DNA of 64,000 nucleotides from Desulfonispora thiosulfatigenes DSM 11270 (GCF_900176035.1 NZ_FWWT01000020.1:30450-94449), one strand, 5' to 3'. Counted from the stretch's first letter, positions 47,266 to 56,297 are shown. Notes: generated from the letters alone by a model not told the origin. Numbers and translations are program-made.

Positions 47266-48092
47266 ATTATTTAGTAATTGAAAATATTATTCAAAATAGT
47301 TTAAAAGAAGATATTGGGTTAGGAGATTTAACTACAAATTCTATTTTTTTAGATGAAGAGGGTACCGGGATTTTTAGTGCTAAAGACGTTGGTATAATTG
47401 CAGGATTACCACTTATATCTCAAGTTTGGCACAAGATAAACCCTAATCTTAAATTTGAGAGTTATGTTAATGATGGTGAAGAAGTAATTATAGGACAAAA
47501 AATTGCAATTGTACAGGGAAATATAAGGTCAATTCTTACTGGGGAGAGGGTAGCTTTAAATTTTTTACAGAGACTTTCTGGTATAGCAACGTTAACTTCT
47601 AAGTATGTTGAAGAAGTTAAAGACTATAAAGTAAAGGTTGTCGATACTAGAAAAACAACACCGGGACTACGTGTTTTAGAAAAGTATGCTGTTAGAAAAG
47701 GTGGAGCTAGAAATCATCGTTTAAGTCTTGATAATGCAGTAATGATAAAAGATAACCATATTGAGGGCTGTGGCTCGATTACGGAAGCTGTTCGTAGAGT
47801 TCGAAGTAATATTCCAATTACTACTAAAATTGAAGTTGAAACTAAAAATTTAAGAGAAGTTGAAGAAGCCTTAAAAGTAGGAGTAGATATAATAATGCTT
47901 GATAATATGGAACCTAAGATGATGGAAGAAGCAGTGATTAAAATAGGAGGATTAGCACTTGTTGAGGCATCAGGAGGAATTAACCTTAAAAATATAAAGG
48001 AAGTAGCTAAAACAGGAGTTGATATAATTTCAGTAGGTGAGCTTACTCATTCAGCTAAAGCACTTGATATTTCTTTAAATATTAAATTGTAA
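47259..48092 (+). CDS. nadC: nicotinate-nucleotide pyrophosphorylase (quinolinate phosphoribosyltransferase) NadC
   Basis: Converts quinolinate and PRPP to nicotinate mononucleotide. The 277 residues carry EDIGLGDLTT, GERVALNFLQRLSGIAT, DTRKTTPGLRVLEKYAVRKGGARNHR and IKIEVE-like and EASGGI strands. ATG 47259 is translationally coupled to nadB, with AAGGAGG at the end of nadB. It completes nadABC, the de novo NAD route from aspartate. Confidence 0.96.
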   Translation: MLDYLVIENIIQNSLKEDIGLGDLTTNSIFLDEEGTGIFSAKDVGIIAGLPLISQVWHKINPNLKFESYVNDGEEVIIGQKIAIVQGNIRSILTGERVALNFLQRLSGIATLTSKYVEEVKDYKVKVVDTRKTTPGLRVLEKYAVRKGGARNHRLSLDNAVMIKDNHIEGCGSITEAVRRVRSNIPITTKIEVETKNLREVEEALKVGVDIIMLDNMEPKMMEEAVIKIGGLALVEASGGINLKNIKEVAKTGVDIISVGELTHSAKALDISLNIKL

Positions 48093-48136
48093 ATTACAAT
48101 AAAAAATCATAAAAACATTATAATTTTTAATTGACT

Positions 48137-48167
48137 GACATTTGACTAAAGTTAAGTGTCTTTTTTT
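48137..48167 (+). terminator. terminator of nadABC
   Basis: GACATTT pairs with AAGTGTC (including a G-U pair), with an inner TTGACT/AGTTAA region, and seven T follow. Confidence 0.78.
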
Positions 48168-48262
48168 ATACAGTAAAACAATACTTTTATAGGAATTTTA
48201 TATGATATAGTTATAGGTATAAATATATATTTTAAGAGAAAATATTAAAAGGAGAGTAATTT

Positions 48263-48697
48263 ATGTATATAGTTAAAGTAAAGAAAATTGATAGTTTTGC
48301 TAAATTACCTCAGTATGCTCATCCAGGTGATGCTGGGCTAGACTTATATTCAACAGAAGAAAAGATAATTAATTCTGGTCAGTCAGCTTTAATTAAAACT
48401 GGTATAATGATTGAATTACCTGAAAATACCGAAGCTCAGATAAGGCCACGTAGTGGACTTGCATTAAATTATGGAATAACCGTTTTAAATACTCCAGGGA
48501 CTATTGATGAAGGATATAGAGGAGAAATATGTGTTATACTAATAAACCATGGTAAAGTAAGTTTTAAAGTACAAAAGGAAATGAAAATAGCACAAATGGT
48601 AGTAAAGCCAGTGCTTAAAATTGAAGTTAAAGAAGTAGAAGAATTAACAGATTCAAATAGAAGTAAAAATGGATTTGGTTCTAGTGGTCTAATATAA
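48263..48697 (+). CDS. dut: dUTP diphosphatase
   Basis: Hydrolyses dUTP to dUMP, keeping uracil out of DNA and feeding thymidylate synthesis. The 144-residue trimeric-type enzyme shows the five motifs in order: [39 protein letters not shown] and the C-terminal [20 protein letters not shown] precedes ATG 48263. It appears to be transcribed alone. Confidence 0.96.
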   Translation: MYIVKVKKIDSFAKLPQYAHPGDAGLDLYSTEEKIINSGQSALIKTGIMIELPENTEAQIRPRSGLALNYGITVLNTPGTIDEGYRGEICVILINHGKVSFKVQKEMKIAQMVVKPVLKIEVKEVEELTDSNRSKNGFGSSGLI

Positions 48698-48721
48698 CAA
48701 AAACTAATGAATGATATAAAT

Positions 48722-48749
48722 TTGTTAAATGATAAATAGTCTGTATAAT
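48722..48749 (+). promoter_or_regulatory. promoter of the glutamate-cysteine ligase-like gene
   Basis: TTGTTA at 48722-48727, a 16-base spacer and a perfect TATAAT at 48744-48749, about 60 bases before the next start. Confidence 0.55.
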
Positions 48750-48810
48750 TATGTACAATAATAGGTGTATATAATATTAATCAAATTATTAATAGATTGG
48801 ACTGATATTT

Positions 48811-49878
48811 GTGGTAGAAAAGTTTGTAGAGTATTTTAATAATAACGAATACACGGGCGAAGAATTTTTAATGAATGTTGCATTTGAACATTTTATAGTG
48901 AAAAAAGACACATTTGATAGAGTTGCACCAGAAGGGGACAAGGGTGTTAAAGAAGTATTAAAAGAATTAGCTGAAAAAGGTTGGAAATCTTTAAATGAAG
49001 TAAGCTTAGAAAAAGATAATCTTGAAGTAACTTTAGGGAAGGGAAATCAATTAAAATTTGCTGTACATGATTTTAGTAGTTTACATGATTTAAATAATGA
49101 ATATATGAAATTTTTAGATGAAGTTTTCCCTATTCTTGAAAAGCAAGGTAATATGTTATTAGCCGTAGGTTATCATCCAAATAGTAAGGGTGAAAATGTT
49201 CAAAGTTCTACAGCTTCAATTGAAATATCAATAAATTATGCGAACAAACTTGACTTCAGAAAAAAAATCCAAGTAGCTTATGGATTACAACCTTTATTAA
49301 CAGCTATGTTTGATAATTCTCCTATATATGAGGGGGAAGTATATGAAAGATTTAGTTTAAGAGAAAAGATTTATGAAGACTTTGTAAAAAATGGCGTTAA
49401 TATTTTAGATAGAAATTATGAATATGAAAACTATGCTAATGATTTAATAAATTTAGCTACTAAATTAGGAGTAGAGGCAAGTGATATTGACTTTAACAAC
49501 AATGAGATAAATTCTCAAATAACAGTTGATAATAAAATTAATCTTAAACTTGTAGATGCTATACCTTACCCATTAAATATGGCGTATGTAGCCATGGTTA
49601 AAGGTTTAATATTTGATCATGATAATTTAGAGGCTTTATTTGAATTTGTAAATGCTTTAACTCCTGAATGTTTGCAACAAGTTAAAAAGGATGTTTTAAC
49701 TCAAAGCTTAGACGCAAAGTTTGGTGATGGGTCATTAAGAGACTTAGGTAAAGATGTAATCTTTATGGCAAATACAAAGTTACCATTAGACGAAAAGAAA
49801 TATTTAAAAACTATTGATACTATTTTATATAAAGAAGTAATTCCAAAACAAGTAACTTTAAAACAATTAAATAAATAA
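48811..49878 (+). CDS. divergent glutamate-cysteine ligase (GCS2-like) homologue
   Basis: 355 residues that follow the plant-type/GCS2 ligase pattern: an N-terminal FEHFIV strand, an SLHDLN segment, ILEKQGNMLLAVGYHP, STASIEISINY, and YGLQPLLTAMFDNSPIYEGE. In active enzymes the second strand usually reads TLEPGGQ.E; here it is TLGKGNQLKF, with G76 and K82 in place of the two glutamates. It is also shorter than most. It may be a pseudoenzyme or act on another substrate. The start GTG 48811 lacks a good ribosome-binding site, so a later start is possible. Confidence 0.6.
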   Translation: MVEKFVEYFNNNEYTGEEFLMNVAFEHFIVKKDTFDRVAPEGDKGVKEVLKELAEKGWKSLNEVSLEKDNLEVTLGKGNQLKFAVHDFSSLHDLNNEYMKFLDEVFPILEKQGNMLLAVGYHPNSKGENVQSSTASIEISINYANKLDFRKKIQVAYGLQPLLTAMFDNSPIYEGEVYERFSLREKIYEDFVKNGVNILDRNYEYENYANDLINLATKLGVEASDIDFNNNEINSQITVDNKINLKLVDAIPYPLNMAYVAMVKGLIFDHDNLEALFEFVNALTPECLQQVKKDVLTQSLDAKFGDGSLRDLGKDVIFMANTKLPLDEKKYLKTIDTILYKEVIPKQVTLKQLNK

Positions 49879-49909
49879 ACATAGATTACACAGTAATTAG
49901 TTTACAATA

Positions 49910-49950
49910 AATAAAAAAAACAAAGCTGACTAACAGCTTTGTTTTTTTAT
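49910..49950. terminator. bidirectional terminator
   Basis: CAAAGCTG and CAGCTTTG pair around ACTAA, flanked by a run of A on the left and of T on the right, between convergent genes. Confidence 0.93.
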
Positions 49951-49953
49951 TTA

Positions 49954-50565
49954 TTATTCCATAGAAGGTGTGATACGATTGAATACATTTTTTAATTCAT
50001 TTAAGAATCCTGAAATAGGTTTACCATTTTCAATATCCTTAGCAATAACTTGTAATCTAGTATAAGTATCTGCATCTTCAGTTACATATACTGTATTGAT
50101 TTCAGGTTTTTGTTTTTTAATCATTTTACTAACTTCGTTTTTCACAACTTTCGCTCTTTCGGCTGGTAAGTTAGCTTGTAGATCAATTCCGCAATAGGCA
50201 ATATTATTAGCCAGAACTAAAGTAGCTGTATTAACTTCAGGGAACTTATTAGCAACTGATTTAGCTAACTGATTTGCGTCAGATCTTGTTTGAGTGTTAT
50301 TGTTATAATTGTTATCAAGGTTGTTACGGTCATTACCAGGCATCATATCTCTGTTATTATTATCCATCATATCATTATCATAGTCGTTCATCAGATTTCT
50401 ATCATTCATATTGTTATCAGGTAACATATCACGGGCTTCGTTAGGAACCCTAGCTGGGTCTTGCGTCGTGTTAGGTCTTTTTTCAGGTGTACATCCTACC
50501 ATTGCAACCATTACTAAAGTAAAAGAAAGTACTAGCATTAATGAAATTATTTTTTTGTTTTTCAA
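49954..50565 (-). CDS. YhcN/YlaJ-type sporulation lipoprotein
   Basis: 203 residues. The signal peptide ends in a lipobox-like M22-V23-G24-C25. Next comes a low-complexity linker (about 45-95) almost entirely of N, D, M and R. A C-terminal YhcN/YlaJ-like domain follows (ANQLAKSVANKFPEVNTATLVLANNIAYCGIDL and beyond). Relatives are found in spore-forming Firmicutes, in the forespore membrane or spore coat layers, and affect germination or outgrowth. The start is TTG 50565 with AAGGAGG upstream. It lies next to an exported GH18 enzyme. Confidence 0.78.
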   Translation of the reverse strand: MKNKKIISLMLVLSFTLVMVAMVGCTPEKRPNTTQDPARVPNEARDMLPDNNMNDRNLMNDYDNDMMDNNNRDMMPGNDRNNLDNNYNNNTQTRSDANQLAKSVANKFPEVNTATLVLANNIAYCGIDLQANLPAERAKVVKNEVSKMIKKQKPEINTVYVTEDADTYTRLQVIAKDIENGKPISGFLNELKNVFNRITPSME

Positions 50566-50643
50566 AGTTATTCCTCCTTAATTTTTTGTTCATTTTTAGT
50601 ATTTCTTTTATTCAAACTAATATTCATAAAATATTAAGAAAAC

Positions 50644-50672
50644 AAAAAAGAGCATTTAACATGCTCTTTAAA
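50644..50672 (-). terminator. terminator of the GH18-SLH gene
   Basis: On the minus strand AAAGAGCAT (50669-50661) pairs with ATGCTCTTT (50655-50647) and is followed by T residues. Confidence 0.9.
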
Positions 50673-50673
50673 A

Positions 50674-52209
50674 TTAACGTAATATTCGTGCTACCATAGC
50701 TGCAAATTCAGCTCGGGTCACTATTTCATTAGGATAAAATTGATTAAATTCACGTCCAGCAATAAAGCCTAAATTTTTCAAAGTTAATATTTCTTCATGT
50801 GCCCAATGACTAGGTAAAACATCATAAAAGCCATTAGTGGAATTATTTGGATTTTTCAAATCAAAAGATCTTTTTAAAAGTACTGTTAATTCTGCTCTGG
50901 TTAAATTTTTATTAGGGCTAAATGTAATAGTTGAAGTCCCTTTTATAATATCATTAGAATAACCACTTAAAATTGGTGCTTTAGCCCAATGATTATTAGG
51001 TACATCGATAAATGGATTTTGAGTACCATTAGACCAATTAAGAATGCGTGATAATATAGACACAGCTTCAGCTCTAGTGATTCCCATATCTGGATCGTAG
51101 TGTTTAGGATCCTTTCCAGCTATAAATCCTTGATTAGTTAAATATATAATATCTTTTTGTGCCCAATGACCAAATATATCAATAAAAGAACCCTTATATA
51201 ACCACTCTGAAAAATCATTCCAAATAGTAGTATCTTCTTGTCCTAATCTCCAACCAGCAACTCCAGCTATATCATATTTATTAACTAGTTCGAATTTTTC
51301 TTTTAAACTTTTAGCATTTTCAAACCAAATTTCAACATTGTTACCTTCAGCATTTTTGTATTTCACATAAGGAGTTTTAAATTCATTATTCCATTTTACT
51401 TGCGCATTATTTTCTTGTATTTTCTTTGTTAGAGTAGGGTAAGTTATTCCAACTCCATTTTGTTCATTAGTCCACATCCTACCGTAAAAGGGAACCCCTA
51501 AAATATATTTTTCCTTAGGTATTTGAGTTAACATATAATCCGTGCATCTTTTTACCCAAGGTATAGAAGCTACAGGACCAGGACCTCCCCCTTCCCAGTG
51601 CTCATCGTAAGCCATTACAACAATATAGTCCGCATAAATGCTCAATTTTTTTAGATCGAAGGTTGATTTCCAGCCAACAGTTGTAGGTTTATCAATTGCA
51701 CCAACTGCAATTGATAGGGTTAAATTATGTGGAGTTAACTTTTGCTTAAGTATAGAGATAAAGGTTGTAAAAGCCTCTCTGTCTTCATAGGTTAAATTTT
51801 CAATGTCGATATTAATGCCATCGAGGTTATATTTTAAAAGTTCTTTTAAAATATCTTCTGATAATTTTTCCGGTTGTCTTATCGCAACTTGTCCAAGTTC
51901 TCGATCCCAGTGGTTACCTAAGAAGGGGGTAACTTTTATCCCTTTATTATGCATAGTTTTGACAAATGAAGGATCAACCGTTGTTAAAAGATTTCCGCTA
52001 GAATCCAAATTAAAATAGTTAGGACTAACAGTATTAACCGAGTTATTTGTCATATTAATTTGATTAAGGTATTTATTACTATTTCCATAAAGATACATCA
52101 AACTAATCTTTTCGTCATTCTTTGCATGAGATGGCGTATAACAAACCAAAACAAATGCCAGTACAAGTAATGCTAAAATTATGCATTTTGATTTAAATGT
52201 TCTAAACAT
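50674..52209 (-). CDS. exported GH18-family glycosidase with three SLH domains
   Basis: 511 residues: signal peptide (about 1-29), a GH18 barrel (about 35-335), and three S-layer homology modules (about 340-511, each with the GHWA/NHWA/SHWA start and ITRAEA/LTRAEL/VTRAEF motif). The catalytic block is DGINIDIE with proton donor E137. The N133 in place of the first D of DxDxE is the form seen in YaaH/SleL-type peptidoglycan (spore cortex) N-acetylglucosaminidases. The SLH modules should attach it to secondary cell-wall polymer. ATG 52209 has AGGAGG upstream. A role in cell-wall or cortex turnover is likely. Confidence 0.88.
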   Translation of the reverse strand: MFRTFKSKCIILALLVLAFVLVCYTPSHAKNDEKISLMYLYGNSNKYLNQINMTNNSVNTVSPNYFNLDSSGNLLTTVDPSFVKTMHNKGIKVTPFLGNHWDRELGQVAIRQPEKLSEDILKELLKYNLDGINIDIENLTYEDREAFTTFISILKQKLTPHNLTLSIAVGAIDKPTTVGWKSTFDLKKLSIYADYIVVMAYDEHWEGGGPGPVASIPWVKRCTDYMLTQIPKEKYILGVPFYGRMWTNEQNGVGITYPTLTKKIQENNAQVKWNNEFKTPYVKYKNAEGNNVEIWFENAKSLKEKFELVNKYDIAGVAGWRLGQEDTTIWNDFSEWLYKGSFIDIFGHWAQKDIIYLTNQGFIAGKDPKHYDPDMGITRAEAVSILSRILNWSNGTQNPFIDVPNNHWAKAPILSGYSNDIIKGTSTITFSPNKNLTRAELTVLLKRSFDLKNPNNSTNGFYDVLPSHWAHEEILTLKNLGFIAGREFNQFYPNEIVTRAEFAAMVARILR

Positions 52210-52368
52210 GGAGCCCCTCCTAAGTATTTTAATGTGTACTATTTTAATAATAATAGGAAATTTAGAAATAATCTACCTTTAAAAAAAGGAAATAATTTAG
52301 CATAATTTGCAGATGTATAGAAAATACTCTCCTAGTAAATTATAACAGTAATAAAGGGGGTAGTGAGT

Positions 52369-53979
52369 ATGGGTAAAAAAGATGTTTCTAATATTATTTT
52401 AGACCAGTTAGTAGAGTATGGTGTAAAAAGGATATTTGGTTTTGCAGGCGATGCAAATCTAACATTTATTGATGCTATTAATAAACATCCACAAATAGAG
52501 TATATTGCAACGAGGCATGAAGGAGCTGCAGCCTTTATGGCTTCAGCAGAAGCAAAATTAACAGGAAGAGTAGGTGTTTGCACAGCAACTTGTGGTCCAG
52601 GTACTGCTAATCTTTTAAATGGTTTAGCAGATGCTTATAGTGACAAAGCACCAGTATTAGCCATTACGGGACAAGTACCTACAAAATATATAGGTACTAA
52701 TTATAAACAATATATTGATGAACAAGTGTTAATGGCACCAATAGCAAAATATTCAAGTTTACTTGTATCTGAAGAAGCAACAATTGATATATTATATAAA
52801 GCTTTACAAATATCAATAGGTCAAGGATCAGTAACTCATTTAGCTGTTCCAAAGGATATCTTTACAAAGCCATGTTCAAATAAGCCTAAAAAGAAAGAAA
52901 ATATATATAAAGCTCAAAAAACACCACAAAAAATGGCTCTAGATAAGGCAATAAATTTAATTAATATCGCGCAAAGACCCATGCTTTTACTAGGAAGAGG
53001 AGCTAAAGAATATAAAAAGAAAGCTTTAAAGTTATCAGATAATTTAGGAGCAGCAATTACTTACAGCTTGGGAGCAACGGGTATAATCTCAAGTGAAAAT
53101 AAATACTTTGTTGGGGGATTAGGGCTTGCCGGAACGGAGGGTTCTTCTGATCTCTTGCATCAGGCAGATCTTGTTGTAATAATTGGTTCTACATGGTGGC
53201 CAGAACAGTATGTACCTGAAAATACAGTTATAATTCAAATTGATGGAGTGTTAGAAAACTTAGGATTAAGTGCTAACATCAATATTGGTATAGAAGGATG
53301 TATTGGCGAGATATTAGATGAATTTATAGAAAAAATAAATGTTAAGAAAAATGAAAAATGGCAAGAAGTTATAAAAGAAACAAAGAATAAATGGCTTCAG
53401 GAATTAGAAGAAGAAATAAATAAAGAGCAAAATTTAATATCCCCTTTAAAGTTAGTAGCTGAAATAGAAAAAGAGATAACAAGCGATTCGATTATTAGTT
53501 TAGATGTAGGAGATCATACCTTATGGTTTAATAAAGTATTTAAAAAAGAATGTGAACAAGTATTGATTTCTGGAACATGGAGAAGTATGGGTTTTGGATT
53601 GCCAGCAGGCTTAGCAGCTAAATTTGAATACCCGAGTCGGCAAGTAATTGTCTTAGCAGGTGATGGTGGGCTCACTATGTCTATGAGTGAATTGGTAACA
53701 GCTGCTGAAAAAAATATCGCAGTTAAAATTATAGTATTTAATAATAAAGCTCTCGCTATGGAAAAAAATCGGATGATTAAATCTAAACTAGAATCTAAAG
53801 TAACTAATCTTTATAATCCGGATTTTTCTGAACTTGCGAAAGCATGTGGAATAGAGGGCTATAAAGTAAAAGAGTTAAGTGAGTTAAATGTTAATTTAAA
53901 AAAAGCCTTAGCTTCTAATAAACCAGCTTTAATAGATGTAGATATAAGTATGCCTATGCCTGCACATACAAAACTATAA
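52369..53979 (+). CDS. thiamine diphosphate-dependent enzyme, pyruvate oxidase-like
   Basis: About 536 residues of the ThDP/FAD decarboxylase superfamily. The N-terminal catalytic domain has the ThDP-activating Glu in ATRHEGAAAFMASAEA, then CGPGTANLLNGLADA. The middle domain has LLGRGA. The C-terminal ThDP motif is GDGGLTMSMSEL...FNNKAL. The pattern is closer to PoxB/pyruvate oxidase than to acetolactate synthase or sulfoacetaldehyde acetyltransferase. ATG 52369 is chosen because AAAGGGGG at 52353-52360 is eight bases upstream; the in-frame GTG at 52363 is too close. It is monocistronic and divergent from the GH18 gene. Confidence 0.78.
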   Translation: MGKKDVSNIILDQLVEYGVKRIFGFAGDANLTFIDAINKHPQIEYIATRHEGAAAFMASAEAKLTGRVGVCTATCGPGTANLLNGLADAYSDKAPVLAITGQVPTKYIGTNYKQYIDEQVLMAPIAKYSSLLVSEEATIDILYKALQISIGQGSVTHLAVPKDIFTKPCSNKPKKKENIYKAQKTPQKMALDKAINLINIAQRPMLLLGRGAKEYKKKALKLSDNLGAAITYSLGATGIISSENKYFVGGLGLAGTEGSSDLLHQADLVVIIGSTWWPEQYVPENTVIIQIDGVLENLGLSANINIGIEGCIGEILDEFIEKINVKKNEKWQEVIKETKNKWLQELEEEINKEQNLISPLKLVAEIEKEITSDSIISLDVGDHTLWFNKVFKKECEQVLISGTWRSMGFGLPAGLAAKFEYPSRQVIVLAGDGGLTMSMSELVTAAEKNIAVKIIVFNNKALAMEKNRMIKSKLESKVTNLYNPDFSELAKACGIEGYKVKELSELNVNLKKALASNKPALIDVDISMPMPAHTKL

Positions 53980-54001
53980 ATTTGTCGTTCATAAAATTAC
54001 T

Positions 54002-54046
54002 AAAAATCCCGAAGTGGTTTTAAAATCATTCTGGGATTTTTATTTT
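54002..54046 (+). terminator. terminator of the ThDP enzyme gene
   Basis: AAAAATCCC and GGGATTTTT form the base of a stem with a partly paired upper part (GAAGTG/CATTCT) and a T-rich end. Confidence 0.85.
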
Positions 54047-54222
54047 ACTTTAGATAGAATATTTACGAACATTAATAATCTTTTTCTGTGCAAAAAAACT
54101 TGGAAACATTTCACAGGTTGGAGCATAATATTTTAAAAACAAATAATAAATTTTTATATCTACTATTTACTTTTAAAGGTGCTACATAATTAATTTAATT
54201 GATAAAAGAAAAAGCAAGAAAA

Positions 54223-54250
54223 TTGACAGAAAATTTATCCAATTTATCAT
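54223..54250 (+). promoter_or_regulatory. promoter of the gntR-TRAP cassette
   Basis: A perfect TTGACA at 54223-54228, a 16-base spacer and TATCAT at 54245-54250. The leader to the gntR start is about 150 bases and carries the ACTGGTACG motif at 54373. The rest of the 430-base gap is AT-rich with no gene. Confidence 0.55.
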
Positions 54251-54372
54251 TGATATATAAAATATATTTATATATTATATGTTTAACAAAACAAAGTAGT
54301 CATAAAATAAACTTATGTGAATAAAGTTAATCAAAGTCAATCAAATATCTAAGTACAAATTTTTTTCAAGTT

Positions 54373-54396
54373 ACTGGTACGGACGATATTACAACA
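54373..54396. promoter_or_regulatory. candidate GntR operator before gntR
   Basis: ACTGGTACG at 54373-54381 begins an imperfect inverted repeat ending ACAACA at 54396. The same nine bases occur before the alcohol dehydrogenase gene, which suggests a common regulator, probably the GntR protein encoded directly downstream. Confidence 0.4.
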
Positions 54397-54409
54397 GGGG
54401 GAGGGAAAG

Positions 54410-55141
54410 ATGAATTTAGACTTTAACGATCATATGCCCTTACATATTCAGTTAAGAGAACTTATTAGGGGAGAAATTATCAAAGGTACTTATAAAGACT
54501 CAAAAATTCCTAGTGAAAGAGAGTTGATGGAAGAGTTTAAAGTAAGTAGAACTACCGTAAGAGAAGCGATATCAGGATTAGTTCATGAAGGAGTATTACA
54601 AAAAAAACATGGCAAGGGAACATTTATTACCTTCAAACCAATTGAACAGTGGCTAGGCAGTTTACATAGTTATACTGAATTAATAGAAGGATTAAAAATG
54701 AACCCAGGCTCAAAACTTCTTTATAAAAATAAAGTGAAAAGACCAGAGTATATTCAAAGTATTTTAAATACCAATGAATTTTATGTAATTGAAAGGTTAC
54801 GTTATGCTGATAATGAACCTATAGCAATCGAAAGACATTATTATCCATTAGAAATTGGTTTAAAGTTAGCTGAATTTGACTTAGAAAAAGAAACTATTTT
54901 TGAATTATTAGAATCATCATTAGGTATTATTTTAGCAGAAGCAGATCAAAGTATTTCTTCAGAATTACCCACAAAAAAAGATGCTAATCATTTAGAAATA
55001 GCGCAAAACATGAGTGTATTAGTAACTGAAAGAATGACATATGATCCAGATGGTAAAATTATTGAATATTATAAGGCTATTTATAGATCAGATAAATACG
55101 TCTTTAGGATAAATCTAAAAAGGGGGAATGGTGCAAAATAG
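54410..55141 (+). CDS. GntR-family (HutC/FarR type) transcriptional regulator
   Basis: 243 residues. The N-terminal winged helix (about 1-75) has LHIQLRELIRGEIIKGTY, IPSERELMEEFKVSRTTVREAI and GKGTFIT. The UTRA effector domain (about 95-240) binds a small-molecule inducer. GGGGGAGGG precedes ATG 54410. It leads a co-directional set with a TRAP transporter and an alcohol dehydrogenase, so it most likely controls them in response to the transported substrate or a product. Confidence 0.92.
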   Translation: MNLDFNDHMPLHIQLRELIRGEIIKGTYKDSKIPSERELMEEFKVSRTTVREAISGLVHEGVLQKKHGKGTFITFKPIEQWLGSLHSYTELIEGLKMNPGSKLLYKNKVKRPEYIQSILNTNEFYVIERLRYADNEPIAIERHYYPLEIGLKLAEFDLEKETIFELLESSLGIILAEADQSISSELPTKKDANHLEIAQNMSVLVTERMTYDPDGKIIEYYKAIYRSDKYVFRINLKRGNGAK

Positions 55142-55184
55142 AAGAGGTTTAGAACAAAAAATAAAAAATTTAGGAGGTTTAGTT

Positions 55185-56246
55185 ATGAGAAAATTAGCAA
55201 GATTAAAAGTATTTGCATTAATTCTGGTGTTTGCCTTTATGTTAACGAGTGCAGTAGGTTGTGGTAGTGATTCAGCTAAAACAAGTGCTGATGGTGAAAA
55301 AGGTTATAAGTGGAGATTAGCTCAGTCAAAAGCAAGTCAACATCCAGTGTCACAAGGTTGCAATAAGTTTGCTGAAATTGTTAAAGAAAAGTCTGATGGC
55401 AAAATAATCATTGATGTCTTTAACGATGCAGTATTAGGTAGTGATAGAGAATGTATCGAAGGAGCTCAAAATGGTACTTTAGAGTTTGCTAGTTCTTCTA
55501 CACCAAATATGTCTAGTTTTACTAACTTATTTGTAGCTTGGGATTTACCTTACATTTTTGAAAATAAAGACGAAGTTTACACAGCTTTAGATGGTGAGCC
55601 AGGACAGTTAGTAGCACAGGAAATGGAAAAGGCAGGATTTAAGGTTATCTTTTATCCGGACTATGGTTTTAGGCAAGTTGTAAATAATGAAAAAGAAGTA
55701 AAAGTTCCTTCAGATTTAAAAGGATTAAAAATTAGAACAACAAATTCTCCAGTAGAAATAGCTGACTACAATAATTTTGGAGCAAATCCTACTCCAATAG
55801 CTTGGTCAGAAGTATACACAGCTCTGCAACAAGGTACAGTGCAAGGTGAAGGAAACTCTTATTCTTTATTATGGGATACCAAACACCAAGAAGTTTTAAA
55901 ACATGCTACTGAAGTAAATTATAACTACAGTGCCGACTGTGTAGTTATGAATAAAGAATTATATGATAGCTTATCACCAGAAGATCAAAACTTATTAATG
56001 GAAGCTGGTAAAGAAGCATTAGAATGGCAAAGAAATAGAGCTAATGAAAGAGAAGCTGAAGCTAAACAACAATTTATTGATTATGGAATTAAAATTTATG
56101 AGCCAACTTCTGCTGAGTACTCAGAGTGGAAGAATTCTGTAAAACCAGTTTGGGATGAATTTGTGGTTAAAGGTAAAGCTGATCCTGAATATGTAGATTT
56201 AATCCTTAAAACTTTAGGAAAAACAAAAGAAGATATTTTTAAATAA
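55185..56246 (+). CDS. dctP: TRAP transporter substrate-binding protein, DctP family
   Basis: An extracytoplasmic solute receptor for a sodium-driven TRAP importer. About 353 residues, with a signal peptide ending at A23-V24-G25-C26, probably a lipoprotein. The DctP pattern includes HPVSQGCNKFAEIVKEKSDGKI, GSDRECIEGAQNGTLEF, LKGLKIRTTNSPVEIADYNNFGANPTPIAWSEVYTALQQGTVQGEGN and the conserved Arg in KIRTT. ATG 55185 has AGGAGG seven bases upstream; the longer in-frame start overlaps gntR. The likely ligand is a small carboxylate or sulfonate. Confidence 0.92.
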   Translation: MRKLARLKVFALILVFAFMLTSAVGCGSDSAKTSADGEKGYKWRLAQSKASQHPVSQGCNKFAEIVKEKSDGKIIIDVFNDAVLGSDRECIEGAQNGTLEFASSSTPNMSSFTNLFVAWDLPYIFENKDEVYTALDGEPGQLVAQEMEKAGFKVIFYPDYGFRQVVNNEKEVKVPSDLKGLKIRTTNSPVEIADYNNFGANPTPIAWSEVYTALQQGTVQGEGNSYSLLWDTKHQEVLKHATEVNYNYSADCVVMNKELYDSLSPEDQNLLMEAGKEALEWQRNRANEREAEAKQQFIDYGIKIYEPTSAEYSEWKNSVKPVWDEFVVKGKADPEYVDLILKTLGKTKEDIFK

Positions 56247-56263
56247 AGGTTATAAACAAAACT

Positions 56264-56297
56264 GTGATTAAAGGATATTCCCGTATCCTTTAATCAC
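56264..56297 (+). repeat. intercistronic hairpin between dctP and dctQM
   Basis: A 14-base perfect stem (GTGATTAAAGGATA and complement) with a TTCCCG loop. No T run follows, so it is more likely an mRNA-stabilising or processing hairpin than a terminator, keeping dctP more abundant than the membrane subunit. Confidence 0.7.

Noticed and set aside
52369..53979. Sulfoacetaldehyde acetyltransferase (Xsc), which would have made a taurine-degradation locus with the TRAP cassette
   Set aside because: The N-terminal motifs (ATRHEGAAAFMASAEA, CGPGTANLLNGLADA) follow pyruvate oxidase, not the Xsc pattern as I recall it, and no taurine transaminase or phosphotransacetylase is nearby.
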